Counted from the stretch's first letter, positions 1 to 13,223 are shown. The stretch: 64,000 nt of DNA from Adenanthera pavonina (GCA_026686845.1 JAIVEN010000007.1:39429001-39493000), one strand, 5' to 3'. Numbers and translations: made by a program. Notes: generated from the sequence alone by a model not told the origin.

Positions 1-1637
1 ATGAAGTTTTAAAAAGAAAAAAAGAAAAAGAAAGTAATGGAGCTAACAGAAGTTTGACATTGACGACTTGCAAGATGAACTTGAACATGTCGTTTGGCGT
101 ATTGGAATATGGTATATAGATGGTCAAGTGCATCTCCTTGGAATGAATTCCATATTTGCTTAGATATATATATATTTTGTTTAGATATATATTTTTATTT
201 TGTTTAATTTTTATTAATGTATTCAATACTCTGATTTTTCATATTCTATGAAATAGATGTTTAAAAAAAATACTTAATTATTATTAATTAATAAATTTAT
301 GTGTAAAAAATTACTTTCGTTATAATAATAAAATTTGATAATAGTTTTCTTTTTTGTACAAAATTTGATAATAGTTTCTTAAAGCATTAGGAGACCACAA
401 GACTTGGGCGGGACAAAAAGTGAACCAGGCCTTGGTCTTATATCATATACTCTCAACCCTATATACAAAAATCCCGCTGGTTTAGTAATGGATATATGGC
501 GGGGAGTTTGGACCAGAAACAAAGAACTGACCCTAAACCAATCCCTTCGTTTTTCCGGCCTCAAGCCTGTATTGACCCATTGAGACGTCACTATATAATA
601 GTATCTAAAATTAAAACCTTTTTCTACTGTGTATTTTCTGTAGAACGTCAGTGTGGCCCCATTTGGCAGGCAGAATGAAATAAAATGAGGAGAAATAAAA
701 AATAATTAAAAAATATATTTTTTTCTTTACCTGAATAAATATAGTGACTGTTGAGTATCCCCAATGACAATGATAATAGGGATATTATATGGCATGTCTC
801 GAATGTCAGGTAATTAAATCCTATTCTATATTCTTCGAGCTAATCAAACATAGCAATTTCCAAGTCCGTGCATTCCCATAAATAACGACCTAGTTCTAAG
901 ATGTTTTTCAATATGCTCATTTCAACTTAAGCAAACCATTTCTCATGCATCATCTCATTTTCATTCTTTATCCGCCGTCTTCATGTACTTAATATCATTC
1001 CTTAGCACTCCTAAATAAAGACAAAAGACTCTTGTGACTAAATGTATGTAGCATCCTTGAGACACAAGCAATAAGGTTTTCCATAAATCACTGTGAAGCA
1101 ATTTTTCGCTTGGGGCTTGCACTCTACCCTACTTCCAAGTAATATCCGTTCGGCTATTAGCGACATGGGACTAGGGCAGAACGAAAAAACAACTGCTGTC
1201 ACCAATATGTAACTTTGGTATTTCATCTGTGTAAAAACAATGACACAATCTTTATAATAAATCCCTCTGCAGAAATTTTGCAGAATAAAGGTTGCTCAAT
1301 CCAATAGGATTAATAACCAAATAGGGATACTAAAAAAGCATTCATTACACCAAGCACCGAAGCATGAATAGCTCAAGCAGAAAAACAACATTAACATACT
1401 TGACTTCTGTTCAAGGTTCCATCACTATCCAAATCCGTGTAGGATGACAACAAGAAGAGACACATCTCTGTTCCCCCCATGTCCCATATGTTAAGAGGCA
1501 GGTTGGAAAGAGAAATCCCATACAACTCTCAGTCTGACGAGGAGCAACATATTATGTATATATATATATAGATATACTACACATTACACAGCTAGCCCAT
1601 AGTACATGTTAGTAATACACATGTTCCTTCAGAATGA
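1..1637. other. Intergenic DNA and probable formin 3' UTR
   Basis: No supported gene. The stretch is AT-rich, with short T and A runs and a small TA repeat near 1555-1570. The part nearest the formin stop codon (about 1300-1637) is probably its 3' UTR, because the gene runs on the minus strand. The short open frames here carry no recognisable domain. Confidence 0.5.
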
Positions 1638-4600
1638 CTACGAGGAAGAGTTCTCATCATCAGAATCAGAGAAATCCATGCGACGCTCTGCGATTGCTGG
1701 AAATAGTCGCCTGTGTATATCATGTGGCTGTCGAGTCTCTGGAACAGATGAGACGGTTGGACTCTCTTTTTTAGAAGCCTTTGCTGATTTTAAGGGCTTG
1801 GTTGTATCTTGAACCTCTTTACATGCCTTATCCAACATTCTCAGGAAATCACGTACAACCACGAACAATCGCAGCCCTTCGTCTCTTCCTGCAGTCCCGT
1901 GGAAATAATCGGATGTGCTCTTTACCAGAGTCATTATCCTCTTCTCTTCCTCTAGCAGCCATGTGATCTCTGCCTCCGCTTTCTCCACAAAACATTTCAA
2001 GGAACGATGGAATTCCGAATCTTCGTCAAGTTCCTTCATCTCATTGTTGAGGAAATCTTTGGACTTCAACAATGACTGCCCAAGTTTTGAAACCGTAGCT
2101 GTTATCCCTTCACCATCTATAACTGCCGCTTTTCTGACATCTTCCAGTTCATCACTTAAACTTGAAACCACCTGAAGGCCAAGGCTGCGATAATGCTCTG
2201 TTGTTGATTCTTCATTGGCATTATCGAGAAAATCCTCGCTAGACCCGCTAGGGTGGTTAGCTTTCTGTGTACGAACGGCTCTCATGCCCTCAGATCGTAT
2301 AATCTCCTGAACCACGAAGTGTAATAAAGTTGTTTTGTCATCAGTTCCTTTTACGTCAGATAGTTTCAAGAGTGTGTCGAGCTTAAATGCTTGAGCACCA
2401 CCACGGTAGGTACCATCATTCATCCGGTTGCCAGTTTTTAGAACTGCTTCTAATAGTTTCAGGAATAGCCTGTTTTTTCTGAGTTTGTCGCATGCGATCT
2501 GCATTCAAATTTAGCAAACAATAATTATTAACGACAAGCATATATAACTCCTTGTTCTCTATTCTTTATGGTCATTCAAATGAGGTAACTACTTAATAGA
2601 TGAAATAGAACGGATTCGACATAAACAAAGGAATCTCATTCATACCTCTAGTGTAGTAAAGGAATCCTTAAGATTCGAGACCTCTTCTGCAAAGATACCC
2701 ATAAACATCAAACATTCAAGACGTTTGAAAGCGAATGAAATGTCAATCAAGACCTTGAGAAATCTCTCAGCAGGGCCAAGTTGATTAAGGTCTCCTGTGT
2801 ATAATCTAAGCTTTAATTCTTCATCTGTAGTTAGTGCCATCCTCAATAATGCGTGGATGATCTCAACCGGAATCTCACTTCCTGATTCAAATTTTAATCC
2901 ACATGTTGAAAGTTATTCATGCATTGAAATGCAGAAGTGCCAAATGAACAAGACCTAATGTTCATAGATAAACAGTACTGTCATGAGATCTTGAAGAGAA
3001 CTTCTCCTTGGTCTTCACAGAGTACAAAAAGGCACACCTTTGCATAGTGGCCATTGGGCAGTGCAGGGTTTCAAATCAGTGGCCTAAGTAGGTTGATTCA
3101 ATAGGCACGGGGGCATGCGTTTTTGTAATTTAATGTTGGTGAGGGAATAATATAATATCAGTCAGATCTTAAGCAATAAGCATTGAATATTTTGTCCGCA
3201 GCAATGCAATATGCAAAACATAAGAGAGATAGTTTGAATATGAAATTGGCTACAAATTTCAGAAGAAACTAAGGATTATACACTTATAAAGACAAATTAC
3301 TTCATTGGAACTAAACTATTCTCGCTGGTAAGAATTTCTTTTGCATATGCAAACTAAACACTAAACTAATTCACTATAGTAACTCCCCTTCAAAACAAAG
3401 ACAAAGACAAAGACAAAGAAAGTCACCTTCTTTGAGGGCATCTATAACTTCATCCGATGTCATATTCAACGCCTTCAAAAGAATTGATAGATTCTGTGCT
3501 TTTCTAGGGTCAATAAGGTTAATGTATTGAATTGCAGGCTCAAAGGATGTATCTCTCTTGCGTTCTTTTTTGTTCTGGTTGGCGCAACCAAATAAAGACT
3601 CTATCATTTCCTCATTGAACCTGAAAATTATAATGAGGGTCAGTACTTATATTTGTATAATTTACTTCGGTTATTCATACAAAATAGAAAGTTGACTTTT
3701 TGGGAGGAATTGTGGTCTTACTGGAATGATCCTGCGTTGATCTGTTGCCAAACCATTCCTTGATCAGCTTTTGCATTAACTTTATCCCAGAAAAATGGCT
3801 TCAATTTGGGTTTAGGAGGACCAGATTCACCACCCTCACCAGAGCTTCCTTGTTCACCACTTTTATTTTTACCTGGAATTGGTTTTCGAGGGACAAGTGG
3901 AGCCTTAACTTTTGGTGGTGGTGGTGGTGGTGCGCAAGGAGCAGCTGGTGGCGGGGGCTCAGGGGGTGGAGAAGCCGATTTTCCCGGAGGAGGTTTAAGA
4001 GGAGGAACTGGTATTTGTCCTTTAGATGCTATTGTCTCAGTTAGTGAGCTACCTTCAGGGTTTGCGAGCGTATTGTTATTAGTAGTAGATTCTTTCTTAT
4101 CAGACTTTTCCAAACCAGCAAACTTCTGTGAACCTGAAATAAGAAATGAAAAAATAATAATAAAAGGATTAGAGGACCCATGTAAATTGGATTCATTATG
4201 ATAATGGGTTAATGTTGAAAACCAAACATAAACTTACCAGCAAAAGCGTCAGACGAGGCTAGCATGATGAAAGGCTTGTCATCTTTTTGAACCTCTTTTG
4301 GGTCAACTTCTTCGTTGCTTCCCGGGCCAAAGCAGAGGCAGATTAATAACAATGCTGCAATAGCACACACTGCTACAGCAGCAATAAAAATTATTTTTAG
4401 CATATTGTTATCACGCTTAGGAGGAGCAGCAGGAACTGAAGGTTTGGTTGGGTGTTGTTTAGGAGAATGATCCGGAAGAGAGGCAGAAGCTTCTGGTTCT
4501 GTATCATCAGATGGGGAATCGGGAGGGCTTGTATCATCACTTGGTGATTCACCTGCCTGATCAGGAGATGGAGATGGAGATGGAGATGGAGAATGAGGAT

Positions 4601-7600
4601 GAGAAGGAGAAGGAGAAGGAGAATGATAATCAGAAGGAGAAGGAGAGTGAGAAGGAGTAGTGTTGGGAGACTTCTGGTCATCTGGTGAATCAGCAAGCAA
4701 ATGCCTTTCACAACCCCTAGTCCAATGCTTGGTCAACAAAGGTGGAGAGCCTGCCTTCTCAGGAGCATTCAAAGTTTTGGCGCTCATGCAATCCAAAAAC
4801 ATTTGTTTGGCCTGAGCAGGCAGAAACTCAAATGCTTTGCGTATTTTATCTTCTATTACAAGTGAAGATCTCAGGTCACTGCTCCCTTCCACTGGACGTA
4901 AGTCAAAATCTTCATTCCCATGCTTCCTCCCTACCAATTCTTTCCTACAATGTTTCCAAGCTTGCTCTAACTGTATCAACCAACGCAGACAATGCCCATG
5001 TTAATATTGGATTTGATTGTTTCGTATCATTTTGCAAAGAATTCACAATATCACATCATATATAACAAACCTTCCCTAGAACATAGTACACACCTACGTA
5101 CATTAAGGAAATGGACTCAAAATTCTCCATCCTCTCTAGTACTGGGAATTGGGCTGGCCCGGCCCATATGGGCCAGCCCGTCATGGGCTGGGCCTAATAT
5201 GGGCTGGGCCTAAAAGCCCATTTATCAGATGTGCTGTGTTTTTTTAAGCCCAGCCCATATTCAACGGGCTACGGGCTAGCCCGTAGGCCCATATTTTTTT
5301 AAATTTTTTTAATTTTTAATCTAATTTAATATTTACAAAATAATAGAAACTTTTTTTTTTCATATATATAATTATTTAAATCAAGACAACTAAAATTAAC
5401 TATATATTAATTATCAACATCATCATTTATCATCATTATTAAAATCATTAACCAAGAAAAATATTTAAAAAAAAAATGGGCTAAATGGGCCGGCCCACGG
5501 CCCATGAGGGCCAGCCCATTTTTTAACCGGCCCAAATGGGCTCGGGCTCAAAAGCCCATTTCTTATGAAAGTTCCTAAATTTCTAGCCCAGCCCATTATT
5601 TTCTTCGGGCTAAATGGGCTAGCCCATCGGGCTTGGCCCATATTCCCAGTACTAATCCTCTCTCTCTTTTTTTTTTTTTAAGTCCAACAATATTATTGAA
5701 TTTTTTTTTATTCCTTTCTTCCAAGATACGAACTTTCAGAATAGCGAGCTATTTGAGGATGTCACATGTGATATGAGATATCATAGTCTAATATACAGTA
5801 TTCTTTTCCTTTTTTTCCCGTGTAACATTCTAAATTTTTATACTTAAATTATTTAGCATAGAGATGTAATAGGACAAAAAAGAGATTAGGTCCTTGAAAG
5901 AAAATTTTTTCTCTCTAATTCTCTCTGATCATACCTAAAGAATATTTTGAGACAGAAAATATATCTCTTTCTAGTCTCTCTCTTACCGAAATTGAATGGG
6001 CAAAAAAGAAATTTTAGTGTGTCATTTATGATGTCACAATTAGATCGGATGATGTCATAAAATGGTCCAAACATGATGTCATAAGAGGTGATGTCATAAT
6101 AGAAGTTTGGACAAGAAGGAGAAGCAACATGGAAGGCAAGTTAAGCAACTTTGGAGACAAGTAGAATTGACTTGGTGACCAAGTTTTTCAAATGCTTATA
6201 TAAGACACCTTCCTCCCCATTCAATCCTCACAATTAACGTGAGGAAGAGAGGAAGAGAGAGGGAGGAAGAGAGAAAGAGAGAGAGAGAGAAAGAATGACA
6301 AAAAGATAAGAGGAAAAAGAAGGAAGGGAAAGCTTTAAGAGGAAGGAAGGAATTGAAGCAAGGAATCAAGGTGAAGCTAGGTAAGAGAATGTAGATTAAG
6401 ACAGAGATAAAGCCCTGAAGTAGTAACTTACACTACTTTTATGTTATTGCAAAATTTTCATGTTAAATTATATATATTTATGAATGATTGACATATTTTA
6501 AATGTTTATTTGAATATCCTATTTATGTTATGATGAAGTTATGCTAATCTTTTAAAAAATAACATGGATTTTATGTGATTATTTTACAAAGATTATGAAA
6601 TATTTTTAAAGTTGATGTAATGATATGACTTTATGTACAATGTTACTATTGAGATGCCCAATCTTACACCGTAAGATTCCAAACGCTAGAAATAAGCTTT
6701 TCAAAGAGTAGCAGTGTGAACCAGGAGGAACAATAGAGAAAAAGCTAGAAGTTTAGAAACTGTTTTATTAAGAAAGGGTTGTTTAGAAATAGTTTTTATA
6801 TTGATGTAACTGCTCACGCTTTTTTTATTTATATAAATTCATATTATTGCCCGAAAATTTAGTGGGTGATGTTTCCATGTACCTTTATATGTCAGTTCCT
6901 ATCTTGTACCATATGAACGTATATTGAATTTATACAATAATAGAAATGAATATTTTTGCAAAATGGTGCAAATTTACAAGCAATTGCTTTGAATGAATTC
7001 CTAACTCAATAACAATACTATCACCATAGAAAGTTTATATGTTTTGGAACTAGACAAATAGAGCTTTCTTATAATATAAAGTTTGAATGTTTTGGCTCTG
7101 TATGTGAGAAGAAATGACACATTAAAGTTGAGATTGTGAAACTGGATAGTTTACTGGAGCGAATTTTGAATATTAAACATTTTAGAATGAACTGTACTAT
7201 TTCACGCAATAAAATCTAGTTTCTTATTTTTCCAATGAAATTTAGAATGTAAGCTATTTTTAGAGACTGAACCACTATGAAACAATTTTTGAGAAATTAG
7301 TTATAAATTTTTTAAAACTGTTGGGTAAGTAAGTAAAAATAACACGAAAAAAGTTTTACAGTTTTAGGTTCAAGTTGAATTCAAGTTTTTTAAAGACTGA
7401 ATTTTTAGACTAAGTTAAGTTTATATTCATGGGAAAGATAGATAAATGCAAGATGTGACACTCGACAATAAGATACAGTACACAATATATATATTTTTTG
7501 CTAATCAATAAACAATATACATGAGAACTATATTTATAGTATCTATGACAAATTCGTGCCACTTTACAACTGAATCATGTAAGATACATACAAATGTTTG

Positions 7601-8545
7601 ATTATGCATGTTGATCAATGTTTATTTACTTCTTGAAATTTCAAGTATACCCTTTGAGATTATATATATTATATACTAAATCTTTATTTTTTTAATAAAT
7701 AAATCTTGTTATGAACTTAATAATTATAAAAAGAGAAAGATAATATTAGTAAGGAATGAAAAAATTTACTGCTTGCAAAGTATTTTAATTTTTAACTCTC
7801 ATATAAGAATAACTTTTGGCCTAAAATATGATACTAGCTAGGGTGTTATCTTTATGTCACTTAGTTAAATGCGTAATAAGATAAATAATGACATCTAATA
7901 TCTTAGATGTCTCAAATTTACAAAGTCTATTACATGATCCGCAAAATAATAGTAGCATGGTAAAAATTGGTAATCTCTGAGTCAAAAGTCAACCTCATAT
8001 ATATATATACACACATATACATATATACATATATATATATATATATGAATATATCTGTAATTCGAAGTTCAACCAGAAATGTAATATGTATGTAGGCATG
8101 CATCAATATATATAACAACATTACAAGAACAAGTCAACGAGGAAAAATTCTATCACGGCAAAAGAAATTATAACTCTACCCACAACCACAATACTGGCTT
8201 GACATAATAGCAGAAGAAAAACGATTTCAAACTCAAAGGAACTTTTGCACACACTAAGGTACATTCATTTAGATCGAAATAAAAATTTCTCATCACAATC
8301 ATGAAAGGAAAAAAAAAAATCCCAGATCGAAATTCCACGGAAGACGTCGAATGAATGAAACAAAAGGCGAATCAATGTTGAAACATGCATACCTTATTTT
8401 CATCTCCAAGAAGTGACGACGACAGATGACAATCTTCATGGAGAAACTCCTGCAAATTCCACCTCTTACCTTCAGAGCCCCCTTTAGCCACCACGCAAAG
8501 AAGAATCACATAAACAATTGCATAACCGGATCTTGTCATTTCCAT
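1638..8545 (-). CDS. Type I (membrane-anchored) formin-like protein
   Basis: Actin-nucleating formin of plant class I, expected to cross the plasma membrane and link the wall to actin. Six exons join in frame: 8545-8393, 4970-4238, 4133-3722, 3620-3427, 2881-2646 and 2498-1638, giving about 862 aa. Order: signal peptide (YAIVYVILLCVVA) in the first 20 residues; Ser-Pro-rich extracellular stretch at about 153-235; transmembrane helix at about 242-265 (IIFIAAVAVCAIAALLLICL); proline-rich FH1 at about 336-382; FH2 from KPFFWDKV (about 406) to about 805, with the FH2 signatures GPAERFL and FLKLLEAVLKTGNRMN. The start is placed at the upstream of two in-frame ATGs (8545 and 8539); either keeps the signal peptide. 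The first intron is about 3.4 kb and holds repeat insertions. The family is certain; the exact Arabidopsis counterpart is not. Confidence 0.93.
5139..5652. mobile_element. GGGCTGGCCC-rich MITE in formin intron 1
   Basis: About 514 bp lie between inverted ends GTACTGGGAAT and ATTCCCAGTAC and are flanked by TA on both sides, a likely target duplication. Both subterminal regions are dense in GGGCTGGCCC/GGCCCA motifs in both orientations, so each end is strongly palindromic. The middle is AT-rich, with no open frame. This is a non-autonomous DNA element; the TA duplication would suit Tc1/mariner, but the ends do not match Stowaway, so the superfamily is open. Confidence 0.7.
6240..6297. repeat. 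GA-rich microsatellite
   Basis: Purine-only run of GAGA/GGAAGA in formin intron 1, ending in an uninterrupted (GA)n stretch. It follows a segment resembling a promoter or leader (TATAAGACACC near 6200), so it may be part of an older inserted element. Confidence 0.8.
7999..8047. repeat. TA/CATA microsatellite
   Basis: Alternating TA with interspersed ACAC and CATA units inside formin intron 1. Further TA runs of 20-30 bp occur at about 8671-8695, 43210-43233, 46347-46365, 50467-50487 and 55370-55389. Confidence 0.85.
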
Positions 8546-10028
8546 TCCTGTTCATCCCATCAAACTTGAGGATTCTTCCATGCACCTCTCTAGAGCCTGC
8601 TATACATGAATTTTACTAAAAGAAAAGAAGCCCTCCTCCCTGTCCAAGATCCTTTAGGTTCCAAATGTCACGAGATATATATATATATATATATAATATA
8701 CACCTCCGCAGAATATAGTTCAACTTTTTGAAAAACCCACCGACCTTGGGGAACGTCTCTGGATTTTAGAAACTTAGATCGAACCAGGCTGAAAATAATT
8801 AACCCAAATGATAATCACAAAGAAAAGAAAAATAATGAATCAAGAATTTGGCAGAGCAGAGGATTAGCGTCTGGTATATATTGATAATGCACGGCGTCTC
8901 TGGCTAAGAAGCAATCAAATGAACAAGCGTAAGCGTGAATGAATATGCAAAGGTGTAAAACTCGAAAACCACAGCCTGAAACTTTGCTGAAAATTTAGGA
9001 ATGGATTCAGCAAATTTTTCTCTGCGGTTTCGAGTGCAAGATATTCTCCTGCAAAGGAGGGAATTTGTTCATGCTAGAGTTTGTTGTCCTTTGGGCGCTG
9101 GAGGACAGAGAAAACAGCGACGCGTTGAAATCTCGTAGAGACGTGGGGAGGACAATGTGGGACGACACCCATAATGTCTTGATTGCTTGTTTGTTATTAT
9201 TATTATTTTTTTCTTTTTTTTGTTCACTGCTCCATATTTGTGGGTTTCCTACGACGCTTTCTAGTTTTCTTGCCCTTGCTCTTGTAAATTGTAATCCTAT
9301 TGACCTATTGTTATCATTTTTTAAGAAAATAGCATTAATGAAAATTTTTTAAGTGCACATAAAAGTTCTTATATATATTTTCCTCTTATAGAAGTAGACT
9401 TTTAGCCTAACTCAAACACAAGTGTAACATGATTATAGACTTGAAAGATAAATAGTATTATTTAGTACATAACAACAATTTTTCCATCTATTATTTTGCA
9501 GCAAAAACGATCACATCTTATGCATTTAATTTGTATTTAGAGGCAAAAGAAGAGAATTATCTATAAATTATATGGACCATTTTGTAAATTAAGGGTATTG
9601 GAACTTCTGTTTTTTTGGACCAAGGTAGTTTTTGTAACTGAAAGCTATATGATTGATGGAGAAGTAGGAAGATAATCCATATTTTAAGCATGTTTGTTAG
9701 TAATTTACCGGAAGGACAAGGACCATGAATCTCTATAAACTTAAATATCTGCCACAACCTCTGCAAAACGATACCTATTTTCCTAATGTCCAGGCACCAT
9801 ATTTCTTAGTTTTCACGTCTAGGAATCCTTGCGTAAGGTGGAGTCTGAATTTTCAATCCTTAAGTTATCATAAATATGTGAATTGTGAATGAAGTGCTAT
9901 TCAATTAATAGCAAAACATCTCTCCATCATGAAGTTTTGCCATACTCCATCATGAAGTTCTGTTCATTAAAAGTTTAATTATTTGATATAAAAAACTTGA
10001 TATTATATGAAATATTACTTCAAGCCTT
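8546..10028. other. Formin promoter/5' UTR and intergenic DNA
   Basis: Upstream side of the minus-strand formin gene. The first few hundred bases probably hold its leader and promoter, including TA-rich stretches at about 8671-8700. Beyond about 9100 the DNA is AT-rich, with T runs and no recognisable gene. An open frame at 9065-9352 on the plus strand is low-complexity and has no family similarity. Confidence 0.45.
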
Positions 10029-10925
10029 AAGGGCCAGTCAGATTTGTGAAATATTTTTATGGATTCCAAAATGAGAACAATAATGGAAATAGGAATAAGA
10101 ATAAAGTTTGTTGCAAATTGTAATGAGATAAGTATATTTGATATATATAATAAATATTTGTATTTAATTGGATAACAATACCCCTAATATAAAAATATAT
10201 TAAAATATTTGTTATTATTTTTATATTTGAAATTTGTTTTACATCTCTTCAATTAAAATACAGTAAAATATAACCAATGGACGCCTGATCAAGTGGTAAA
10301 AGACTTAGCTATCATTCCTCAAAGTCGAGATTTTGATTCCTAAGAGGTGTAGCACAGCGGGGTTCAGATTAGTTTGGGGCGGGTAATAAACTCAGATATC
10401 CCAAGATACCGGATGATAAAGTATAAAAAAAAATATAGTAAAATATTTAACTTCTAATTTATTTATTTCATAAAAATATTTTTAAACCACTAAATGTAAT
10501 TATCAATAATAAAAAATCTTATAAGTATAAAATAATTTTTAAATTTTAAAAGATATTATATTTTTATTTTTTATCTGGTTGGATGAAAAATAAAAAAAAT
10601 GAACAAATGGTCACATTATCCTTTATAAACAATTTAAAAAATGTATTTCAATAACTGCTGAATTATTTTATAAATAATTAAACTCATAATACAATTAAAA
10701 TGTTTTAGCTGGTCTAAAATATTATTTATAACTACTCAAAAAACAAATAAAATATGTTGAATATCATACTAAGGTTAAAATAGACGAGGATATTAGTGTA
10801 AATTTACAACCACTCCCAATTAGCCATCCATTTTATCAAAAGTTTGATGGAATTCCCATTCCTAATTTTGTGGGAATGTTTCACCATTGATAATGGAAAC
10901 AAAAATATTTCTACCAACCAAGAGA
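10029..10925. mobile_element. Possible hAT-like non-autonomous element
   Basis: The left part (GTGAAATATTTTTATGGATTCC) and right part (rc: GTAGAAATATTTTTGTTTCC) are imperfect inverted copies about 850 bp apart. They carry the AAATATTTTTRTTTCCA and TGGGAATG motifs common at ends of plant hAT-type MITEs. The interior is AT-rich and non-coding and is interrupted by a SINE. Termini and target duplication are not resolved. Confidence 0.35.
10273..10429 (+). mobile_element. tRNA-derived SINE with target-site duplication
   Basis: About 157 bp with an RNA polymerase III A-box-like segment (TGATCAAGTGGTAAAAG, about 10286) and a B-box-like segment (GTCGAGATTTTGATTCC, 10324-10340), ending in an A run. 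It is flanked by near-identical direct repeats of about 17 bp: AAAATACAGTAAAATAT at 10255 and AAAATATAGTAAAATAT at 10430. Internal promoter, A tail and target duplication together define a plant SINE. It sits inside a larger possible DNA element. Confidence 0.72.
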
Positions 10926-12049
10926 GTTCATATCATTCTCCAGGATCTCCACGGTAAACTCTCCACCCAACAAAAGGAGGCATAAAAGGTGAAGGTCTGA
11001 CTTTTCCTCTGCGCTAATAAGTATATATTGCGTATGAATGAGTTAGAGGCAGAGCATGATTCTGCAGCCTATAGTCAAATAAAAATAATTAAGGAGGAAT
11101 TTCTATATTTCGTGTACTTGTAACCTGATTAACAGGTTGTTATTGAATTTGGGAGGAAAAAACAGATAACTTTGAGCCACGGAATATTTCCCAAATAAAG
11201 ATAATTTTCAGATTAAACACCAGGTTTACTGTAATATTTTACATATATGCCAAATTTAACGTTTAATTAATTAAGACATGTTTCACCAAAAAAAAATTAA
11301 GACATGTAGCGTTCATTCCAATTAACAAAAAATGTGTTACATATGATGACCACAAGTTTGGATATTTAACAGGTATTTTCATGCTTTCTTAATATCCCCA
11401 TTAATCGTTGACGGTGATTGAAAATTGTTACGTCAGGATTTAAAACATTCATTGAAGTTGACGGATATCTCATATACATCACCGATTGAATTTTGAAGGA
11501 TTCTTATGAAATTTGACATGTTTTCTTTCAAGTAACATAAAATTTGAACAATAAATTGCAGCAAGTGGAGTCCTTTATTATAGATTTTATATTTTATATA
11601 TTTTACACAAATGACCTTTATATTAATAATTCATAATTAGTAAATACTACTATCTCCCTTCTCAAATGGAAATGATAAATGAATCCCCTTTTTATCTAAA
11701 ACTATAAATTGACCCATTCGATGCAAGGATTGATACTATAATAATGAAAAATATCACAATTTTCATTCAAACATATCATATAAGTAATAAAAATTAAATA
11801 TTCATTACTGTATATATATAGTTTACTAAATCAAAACATCAAGTTGTTGAACACTTCCTTATATACTATATTAAAGTTATGGCCTTTACTCTCCCTTCGG
11901 AATCAAGTATTAACATTTTAAACCCATGCCTATTTTAAACTCATAATACAGCAACATATAGCTAACTATGTGTGAATACAGGCTTGGGAAGGTATAGGCT
12001 AACATTATACAGGCTTTGTCTTTGGTTCTTATATATTAATAGTTATCAC

Positions 12050-13223
12050 AAAGGCCAAACAAATTGAAAATCGTCTCTTGCGCATGTTCAATGGGAGTTT
12101 TGAGTTAGAAGGTGTAATTGTGATATGAGGAATGAACTCCTGTAACCCATCATTAACTTCTACTATCACTTTCGCTTCAATGACATGCTTATGCGTCTAA
12201 GTAACAATCAAACGTGTTCTATTACACAAACCTAAAGACTTATCAATGTTTCTCATTAGCATGATAGGAGTACCAACTTTCAAACGCAATTCATAGCTAT
12301 GGAGACCAGACATAGAAATAGAGTTCAAGAACTCAGTTGAATAACTTTCAAACGCAATTCATAGCTAGGGAGACTAGACATAGAAATAGAGTTCAAAAAC
12401 TCAGTTGAATGAAGATCATCCAATGAATTGACATTGCCATCCTTAGCGCATACATTATCAAAGCTTAAATAAACAACTTCCTCACCAAGTAGCATAGATA
12501 GCATATAACGATTAACTTCCTCTACAATTGTCAGCGTAGGAGCCAATATTGCCTTATCCCTATAATAAGATAAGTCATCATTTAAATGATCTATAATATT
12601 GGAATAAGTGGATTCTACTATATTCCTTATAGAATTATCAGAATCATGCAATAACAAATTTGGAGGAATCTTGATGTCAACTTCTCGATCATAGTCATCT
12701 CCAATTGTTCAATTACCAATTGATATTATCCAATCAATAAATTCTTTTATTTCTATATTCATCTCAGCTAAATTTGAAGGTAATAACTTTATTTTTTTTT
12801 TGTTAAAGTCAAGATTTTACAATCTTTCCATATATATGAAGAATTGATTGTTACATATATTATGTCTTATCACGTGCCTTTAGGCACAAATGGTAGAATT
12901 TGGTGAAAAATTCTACCAAGCACAACAACCTTTCCTCCAAAAAGCATGTCAACGGAAGAAGGATTGTGTGGCTTCAAAATATCTCTCAAGCTTATGTCTA
13001 GTACTTCAAAATAGAACCTATTTATCATAGGGCCTTCGTCCCATATAATAAATGAGGTATGAACTAATAGTTTAGCAAAATGACTACCGTACTTAATATT
13101 ACATACAGAATTTTCATTGATAGATATTGGTATATAGAATTGTGAATGGGTTGTTCGCCCTATAAGTAATAGAAGTAAAACAATACTTTTAAGACACTTT
13201 TTTTGATTCACATTATAAGACAT
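12050..13223 (-). pseudogene. Helitron PIF1-type helicase relic
   Basis: Broken pieces of the helicase part of a plant Helitron RepHel protein, read on the minus strand. In order: a part with IIWDEGPM (Walker B/DEAD-like, normally IIWDEAPM) and FGGKVVVLGRIFHQILPFVPKGT (13223-12870); a middle part with INSSYIWKDCKILTLT after stops (about 12850-12780); a part with ILAPT, EVNRYMLSMLLGEE and STEFLNS (12657-12325); and a C-terminal part with LRLKVGTPIMLMRNID and GLCNRTRLIVT (about 12310-12190). Stops and frameshifts separate the parts, the Walker A loop is absent, and no Rep domain is seen. It is a dead fragment; Helitron termini were not found. Confidence 0.82.
12276..12411. repeat. 68-bp tandem duplication inside the helicase relic
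   Basis: Two adjacent copies starting ACTTTCAAACGCAATTCATA, at 12276 and 12344, differ at only a few positions. The duplication repeats the STEFLNS...LRLKV coding segment and breaks the reading frame. Confidence 0.85.

Noticed and set aside
3745..4044. Plus-strand open frame rich in Trp and Arg, opposite the formin FH1 region
   Set aside because: It is the antisense shadow of proline codons in FH1; there is no domain or promoter.
5821..7465. Possible solo LTR in formin intron 1 (starts TGTAACATTC, ends near GATGTGACA)
   Set aside because: Start and end only loosely resemble plant LTR termini, the bounds are unclear and no target duplication or primer-binding site was found.
9065..9352. 95-codon open frame upstream of the formin gene
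   Set aside because: Low-complexity Leu/Phe-rich sequence from T-rich DNA, with no family similarity.
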